From assembly GCF_018320785.1 (NCBI RefSeq), contig NC_054867.1, forward strand, positions 26,291,855 to 26,355,854: DNA of 64,000 nt, given 5' to 3'. Each line of letters starts with the position of its first letter. Positions within the stretch are counted from its first letter, which is position 1. The stretch comes from Cheilinus undulatus (taxonomy: Eukaryota > Chordata > Actinopteri > Labriformes > Labridae). A model generated the notes under the pieces. That model made no database searches, was not told the DNA's origin, and worked only from the letters and a program-made list of their open reading frames with translations. Made by a program: the position numbers and the translations under genes. Below, piece by piece: positions 57,487-64,000 of this stretch.

Positions 57487-60400
57487 TGAAACATAGCTCT
57501 ATGTAGTAGTCACTCTTTGTTGCTAGATCAGAATTGGTAATGGTTTGTCAGATTTCTTACATTATATACACTTTTCAAACTGGAACACAAAGGTACTTAA
57601 TAGCATTTGTTTTTTTCTACCTGTTTTTTAGATAGTGGCGTCAGAAAAGGGTGGCTGTGTGAAACTGGTCACTTGCAGTTAGGTCTTGAGTAGTGAGGTT
57701 GGAGGACAGGCCACATCTTACATGTAAGTAACCGGATAATACTTCATTGTCCCACAGGGAGTTTTAGTTAAGAAAGCTCAGGCAAATGAATGACCTCCTT
57801 CTAGGATCCCTGTGCCACTTTCTAGCTTAAACACTCCTTTACTTTGTAGTGTCAAGGTGATGTGTGGATAAACTCATCGCAGCAGAAAATCCTGTCAGTA
57901 GGCATTGTTTGCTTTGACGTTGTTTTCCCTCATGCTCAGCTGTACCTTTTCCTTTAAAAACTTCTAATTATTTCTTCTGCATTCTTGCTGCTCCGTCAGT
58001 GGAACGCTACATTCCTCTCCTCGAATAAGTGCTGTCTCACTCCAATTGAGCAGAGTAAATGTGAGAGCCACTGAATGGAGCAGCCTCAATGGGAGAAAAT
58101 AAACAATTGCATTGGTCCATGGGTGCAGCGGGGGAGAGCGGATGAGAGGAAGGGAGAAAGGCCTCCCTAACGTGCTAAGATTCCCATGGATACTCGGTCC
58201 TTTTTCTGTTGAGAGGAGGATCTCGTAAAGTACTTCAACAGTGGATGATTTCTCTTTCCCTTTTTACTCCGTTTTTCAGGGGAGAAAGGGTGGTATGCGT
58301 CAGGCTGATTGTTAGACATAGGTCACGTGCACACACGCACGCTCTCCACACACACACGTACAATTTGCTCCTCACTTGTCGAGTGTTAACTTTCAGAAAA
58401 GGAGTCCATTGTTTGGGTGTGAAAGGTTAGCTGTTTAACTAAATCAAAAGTTCCTTGAACACAAAGGATTGCACAGCCTCGGCCCTTCATTCAGTGTCAT
58501 TTAAAGTGGTCAGGGGGTTGTAACTGTATACTTGCCTTCAAAAAAGTCAGGACTGTAACCCATTTTTATATTTTGTTCCTCATATAGACATGTGACAAAA
58601 TATAATGAGAGATCAGCACAAAGATACTGGACATCAGGCTGTTTTTTTATCATGCTCATAGCACAGTGTTAGGGGTAAAACCAGCCCTTAAAGAAAATAA
58701 CCTTTTTATTTTAATGCCATGCTTCTGTTAATCATTCAACATACTAGTATGATTTTTTGTGACCTCTTTGAAGCTATCTACACCTTTCTAATGCTTTGCT
58801 TTTGCATCCATTTATTAAATTAACTCTGTTTTACATTATAATGGGTAATTTTTGTATTCTTTCTGAAGATTTTTACTTCTTTATCTTGTTGTCTTTGGAT
58901 AATAAAGCTGAGATCTTTAGAAAGCAACCAAAATCTATGTTATCATGGGAGTCATCATGCTGTCCTTTAAACTTAGTACTATCAATGGAGTAAAATAAAA
59001 TGTATGCATGCATTTCCTCTCAGGGCTTCTGTGATGATACGCTTTTTGCTTCCTTGTTTTGCCAGTCTGTCTTTGTACCATCCAGTGTCCAAACAGCATT
59101 TTTCACCAAATAAAAATCATTATGATTATTATTATTTTTACTATATATTTCTTTAAATTTGTTGTTGAGAAACATTGATTTGAGGGACAGTCATTATTGC
59201 TGAAGTATCCTATGCTGGTAGCAGAAATAATTAGGGTGGGATAAAGTGATGAGCTTGTTCCATTAATCTTATATTAACTCATGAATTTGGCTTTTATATT
59301 TATTTTTAATATGCTTACTGATGTAGTTACACGTAATGGTTACACCTGGATGCTTATTCTGCATTTTGATTGGTTGGCACAGGTTAACTGATGTCTGGCT
59401 TGGCGAAATACCTTTTAAGATTTTTTTAAAGCTAGGAGCCTCTTTAAACTTGAACTACTCAGAGGAAAGTGTAAGTTTGTGTGTCAGCTGTGTTAAAATG
59501 TATCACCTGTAATGGATAAAACTACACTTATGGCTGTTTGCACCCATAAATACCTACAAGTGTAGATATCCATGGGTGTTAAAGACCACCTAAGGCTAAT
59601 TCCAGAAATAAGTATGCTAGTTGCTAAAAAAGTAGAGGACGCTGATGTCAGATATGGAAACGAAGACTGAAATTTTGAAGAATGTGGTGTAGAAGAAAGC
59701 TGACCAAAGGATGAACATGAATACTATAAAAGCAAAAAGTAAGCTACATTAATTAGGTTCTGTAAGAGTTCATTTCTACAGTTGTTTTCAGTAATGGCTG
59801 AATTACATCACAGTTGATTGGTGCTATTTGACAGCTAATTAACTGAAAACTTATTAAAAACATGTCCAGCATAAAAACAAGAATGAAATAGCCAACAATA
59901 ACGTGATAGAATGATAATATAATATTTTGAAGATAGGAATATTCTGTTAAAGATTGCTGAGTACATAGTAGCACCCCCCCACACTTGATGTTAAAGTGTG
60001 TACTTCTCTTTAACATAGATTTTTCACCTTGTAGACACCAGGGATACTCACTACAGTCTCTACAGCCACTTAGTCTAATCAAATGAATAGACTTAGTTTT
60101 TTGAAACTTTTTTTAAGCATGCTTTTGTTTAGCAAACAACAGGAACTATCAAACATACACATCAAAAACAAAAACAAAAAAAAGTTTTTCTATCAATTTG
60201 AAACTTTTACTATAAGTAAAGTATGCTTGATTTATTTCTCATGTGCTCTTAAACATTTTAGTGTGCCTCTTAAATTTGGACTGAGGCACAAGAGGCCTTT
60301 GCTTGCTGCATCAACATTATGGGTGGTTGGTCAAAACATTTACAGTATTTAATAATTTCTGTGAACTTTGGTTTGTAATCCCTTCATGATTAGCTTCATT

Positions 60401-61022
60401 GTTAGTTGGAAGACTACTGTTACTGTGTTTTAATATCTATTCCTGGCATGTATATGGGGTCAACAGGCATTTTCTTATTGGTTTACGTTGTAAAGATGAA
60501 CCAGCGTGAATGTATGGATCTTTAAGCTCATGCTTACTAAACCTCTGCCTTATATTGCCACAAAATCAGACACATTTAATGAGCTTCTCATGCCAGTACT
60601 GCTTATAGATAGCTGATAGTTTAGGTGATAAATAGTGACAGTTTCTCATCTTGGATGATAATGATGATGCAATCATGGACATTTGTAAGGGGCTGAAGAC
60701 TAGACCAGTAAGTTGATGGGGGAACTGGTCTTACTGGACTGCCCTTGACTCCCAGGGGAAAGTTTTGGGAGCAGATGGCTGCCTCGGTGGGGAGAGTTGA
60801 GTGTCAGCTGACAGTAAATGATCTTCTCAGCGAGGGGCCATCAGATTTCTAAAGCTTGTCCTTGAAAAGCTGAGAACAAGGTTGTATCAAACTGTATCCC
60901 AAGATGTGACTGTTCTTTTGATTATTGATCCACCGAAGTAGGAAAGGATGGTTTGATGACATTGATCCTCCTATTCTGAATCAAACAGGGCCTCTGCTGC
61001 TGTTGCTGCTGGGCTGAGTTGA
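57487..61022. other. Intergenic
   Basis: This is mostly AT-rich DNA. Short CA-rich repeats lie at about 58327-58362. Near 60711-60816 the minus strand has an open stretch ending INLLV with a possible acceptor at its start, but support is too thin for a gene call. The frames at 59753-60082 minus and 60083-60352 plus lack any family resemblance. This region would hold the 3' UTR of the candidate gene at 61023-61476. Confidence 0.35.
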
Positions 61023-61476
61023 TTAGTGGGAGATGATCTCGTCCCTGAAGGAGAAAGCCTCAGCTGCGTCCACAATGAAGGAGTCGATCTCCAGAGGAAA
61101 GGGAGCAGGCAGATCCTCTCTGAAGTCAGTCATCCTTATATTTTATCTGTGTAATGTCTTGTATATTTTTATTATATTATATGATATATATTTTATATAT
61201 TATATTTTTGACTTTGTATATTACAATACAATAATACAAGTTTTACACTGTCAGTAGGATCTCAGGAGTGACAGGCAGATTGAACTGGTCACTCAGATTT
61301 CATTCCCAGGTTTGTTATTAGCTGTGGGGACCTGTTCACATTAGGATTGTTTTGGGTCAGTAGGTCAGAGGACAGGCTCCCCCACACCTGGGGGACACTG
61401 AGTTCATCACTCAGAGAGCCATTAGGAGCAGAAGGCTGGAGCCCGACCACTGACAGACAGGGGGTATCACCTCCAG
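61023..61476 (-). CDS. Candidate 3' end of an unidentified gene (two exons)
   Basis: Two minus-strand segments read like coding sequence. The first starts at 61476 after a good acceptor (TCTCTTATTGCAG) and encodes GGDTPCLSVVGLQPSAPNGS, then LSDELSVPQ and on to NNPNVNR. The second, 61023-61119, follows the acceptor GACTGACTTCAG and encodes EDLPAPFPLEIDSFIVDAAE then AFSFRDEIISH and a stop. A weak donor (AACAG then gtcccc, near 61334) would join them in the correct phase. Without this splice the first segment runs on to a stop at 61289. Codon choice (GAC, GAG, ATC, TTC, CTG) is that of an expressed vertebrate gene. However, the plus strand of the second segment is also open (MISSLKEKAS...), so the strand is not certain. 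The family was not recognised and earlier exons would lie to the right. Confidence 0.42.
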
Positions 61477-64000
61477 CTGCAATAAGAGACAATCAATGAG
61501 AACATGAAATTGTGTGTAGGTGTTCAGTGGCATGATTGTCTGCAAATGTGCATGTTTCTTTGATTTACAGAAGGCGAGCATACTTAGAGAACTAGTGGGA
61601 ATTTGAGTTGATTTTTGGGTAATTATTTTGAAGAGGGTGGATTTGGAGTTAGACTTGATGAATGTGTTGATGGTGGCATTTTGATAGGGGTAATTTTGAC
61701 CTGACAGGACCCAGGCTCTCTCATGAATCAAAATGTGTCAGGCAGGCGCTGGAGATGGAGGGCCGCTCATTGTGGCTCTGACACCCATGTGAGGGGCTGA
61801 GGCTGCTGGGGGTCAAGTGTGACACCTCATTAGGACGATGTTGATTTAGTGTGGCCACAGCGCAACAGACCTGCTCCCATGGGGTATGGAGAGGCGTTTG
61901 AGTGAGGGGGGTGGGGAGTGGGGAGCGCCAAGCACCGGACAGAGAATGGGGGCCTACTACTCTTCATCGGTCGGGCCGTCATCTGACAGCTTGCAAATCA
62001 CACACCTACGCCAAATACATACCACCCTACCCCCTCTTTAATTGTCATCCTGTCTATCAGTTTGTTAAAAACTGCATTTCTTTAACTACAAACAGCCGTT
62101 TGTAACTGTTTTAAAGTAACATCAACTTGTTCCTCAATCTAGTTTTCTTATTTCCTGTTAAAGGTGGGGTTTCTGCTTTGGTCAGTCCCCATCAGTGAAC
62201 CCTACACCCCTAACAGAATAATTCAGACCTTTCACCTTTGAACTTTTGATTTGAAATTGTTTTCTGTAATGTCAAGATGACTTCTGACAAGCTGCAGTTG
62301 TGCCTAAGTTTAACACTGCTCTTAGGAACAAGGGATGTCACGTTTATTTCTGGGGTCTCTGTCTGATAAATCTTGGACAAAAAGTGTTTATTTATAATGC
62401 CACATCACAAATGAGAGTTTGGTGGGCATTTTATTGGTTTATTTTACATAACCCAGATTTATTTTGCAATATAAAATGTAAAATATGGTATATTAAACAA
62501 CTTTATTAGGGGTTTATTTGAAAACTCATTTATGGTTATTTGTAGCAATACTTTTGGTATACAATTGGGTAACAAAGTTTTAACAGAAGTCCCAAAGGAA
62601 TGAGTAAAAGTAAAAGGGTAATAGATTTTCCTTGAACAATGAATTTTAGGTAAATGTCAAAAGCTACTCCTTTAAGTTTAGATAGGGATCCCTGCATATA
62701 AATTAGCAATAATATTAATAACAATAACAAGTATACAAACATAAACATGTAACTTAAGAAGGGCTTGCCTAACTTTTTCTGAGGTTTTGTTGCTGTGGCC
62801 ACACATGAAGCCTATTTGTTTTCTTTTTTTTGTAGTTGAACCATTTTAAACTGTTGACAGAGAGATGGCAGGATTGGAAACTGCACAGTGTTTTAAGACT
62901 CATTTAAACTTTGACCTTTTGTTGTAGTGCCCCCATCTGGGCAAGGTATGATACTGCATGTCCTTCAGACAAACTTTAACTTGTTCCTGAGAAATACAGT
63001 GTCATCTCTGTGACTTAGTGAAACTTTTTTCTGCGTATGCACGTAACAGTTGTGGTAAAAGACAAATTGGCGTTGCTATACTAAAAATTTAATAGGCATT
63101 TTATTGACAGCTTACATAGACATTATCTGAACTTCAGCTTGAAAATAAAGATGAAATTGAAAAGAGTTAAAGAGGGATATGATTGATAGTTTCCATTATT
63201 AATATTCAGGTGACTGATGCTCTGACTTGCTGAATCCTAATTTTCAATTCTCAATTTTAATTACACAACAAAGCCACACACTGCTGCTGGACTGTCACTG
63301 CGTCTTATTGGCTGATAAATTAATGCCTGTCTTTATGTGAGCAACTGCTTGAATTTAATAATACTGTCTCACAGAAGTGTCCACCAAATGTCATAGTTTG
63401 TCTCTGTGAACCCCCCATGTCTCACAAAAGACCAATAAATAAGCCCCTCTTTGCACAAAGTCATCATGCATGCTGAAATTTAAAATGATGGAGCACATTT
63501 GACCAAATGAGCGTATTAGGACATGCATGAATAATGAATGACTCTTAATTCACAGATATAGTCAGTTATCATTTAATAAGCACACAGTGATTTTTTTCAA
63601 GAGCAGGTGATGGTGGTTTGGGGCAGGGATGTTTTTTGGGTTCAGTTATTTATGCATACAATTAAGGCTTAAATAAAGAAGCATTTAAGTATTAATAATT
63701 TGTTTAATGAACCTGACCTCCTTCTGGCTTGTAGATGTAAAGGGAAGAAGCAAACAGATGCAACTGCGCATGCACATACAATCAATGATGCAAAGTACCG
63801 TTTATATTTTTCTGATCCTACATTTTTGGGGATACAGTGAAGACCTTTTGATATTTTGGCACATTTCACTCTAAATTGGGAGTTGCTGTTTTTGTCAACA
63901 CTGTTATTTTTTATAATTACAATGTATCATAAATCGCAGAAATTATTTTTGTCAGCCACTTATTAATAAATCCCACTTGCCCAGAATGAATGATTTATGA
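61477..64000. other. Right-edge region
   Basis: A GC-richer block at about 61740-62000 has no clear reading frame. The rest is AT-rich. The frames at 62536-62802 and 63669-63869 minus are not supported. If the candidate gene at 61023-61476 is real, this is intron or contains small exons I could not recognise. Confidence 0.35.

Noticed and set aside
60711-60816. Additional minus-strand coding exon ending in INLLV
   Set aside because: There is one acceptor-like site and a short open frame, but no phase link to the candidate exons at 61023-61476 and no recognised family.

Overview
The window is nuclear DNA from a ray-finned (teleost) fish. It holds split vertebrate genes with GT-AG introns and no bacterial gene organisation. 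The space between exons is filled with typical fish repeats: Tc1-like and hAT transposons, an L2/CR1-type LINE, tRNA-derived SINEs and short inverted-repeat elements. The AT-rich intergenic DNA and small introns suit a percomorph-like fish, but the sequence alone does not name the species.

Layout. Five genes are recognised, all on the minus strand, so the window reads right to left. (1) 1455-1607: first coding exon of the histone demethylase gene kdm5b; the rest lies beyond the left edge. (2) 4787-6191: two coding exons of rabif (Mss4). (3) 10944-15892: seven coding exons of adipor1, with a non-coding first exon near 17253. (4) 19831-31924: nine coding exons of inava (C1orf106), with a probable non-coding first exon near 40591. 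(5) 49571-50653: an intronless class A GPCR that fits gpr25. Each spliced gene was assembled exon by exon with matching phases. The predicted proteins are 131 aa (Rabif), 376 aa (AdipoR1), 617 aa (Inava) and 360 aa (Gpr25). Two more loci look coding but were not identified: one internal exon on the plus strand at 45863-45974, and a two-exon 3' end on the minus strand at 61023-61476.

The order kdm5b-rabif-adipor1 and the pair inava-gpr25 correspond to two neighbourhoods of human 1q32 that are separate in human. Here they are adjacent, and no KLHL12-like exon was seen between rabif and adipor1. The genes do not form one pathway: they cover chromatin (kdm5b), Rab/vesicle traffic (rabif), adiponectin signalling (adipor1), epithelial junction and innate signalling (inava) and a leukocyte-type GPCR (gpr25).

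The most structured non-genic DNA is mobile. It includes a 1195-bp hAT element with perfect 8-bp target duplications and a palindromic insert (7306-8500), and a 1456-bp dead Tc1-like element inside inava (20345-21800). Two related TTAA-flanked inverted-repeat elements lie in inava introns, and a hAT-like element carries a tandem array (44337-45063). A 2214-bp hAT element with perfect 8-bp duplications contains an antisense LINE fragment that is itself split by a SINE (55265-57478). I found no CRISPR array, rRNA gene, functional tRNA gene or intact transposase.
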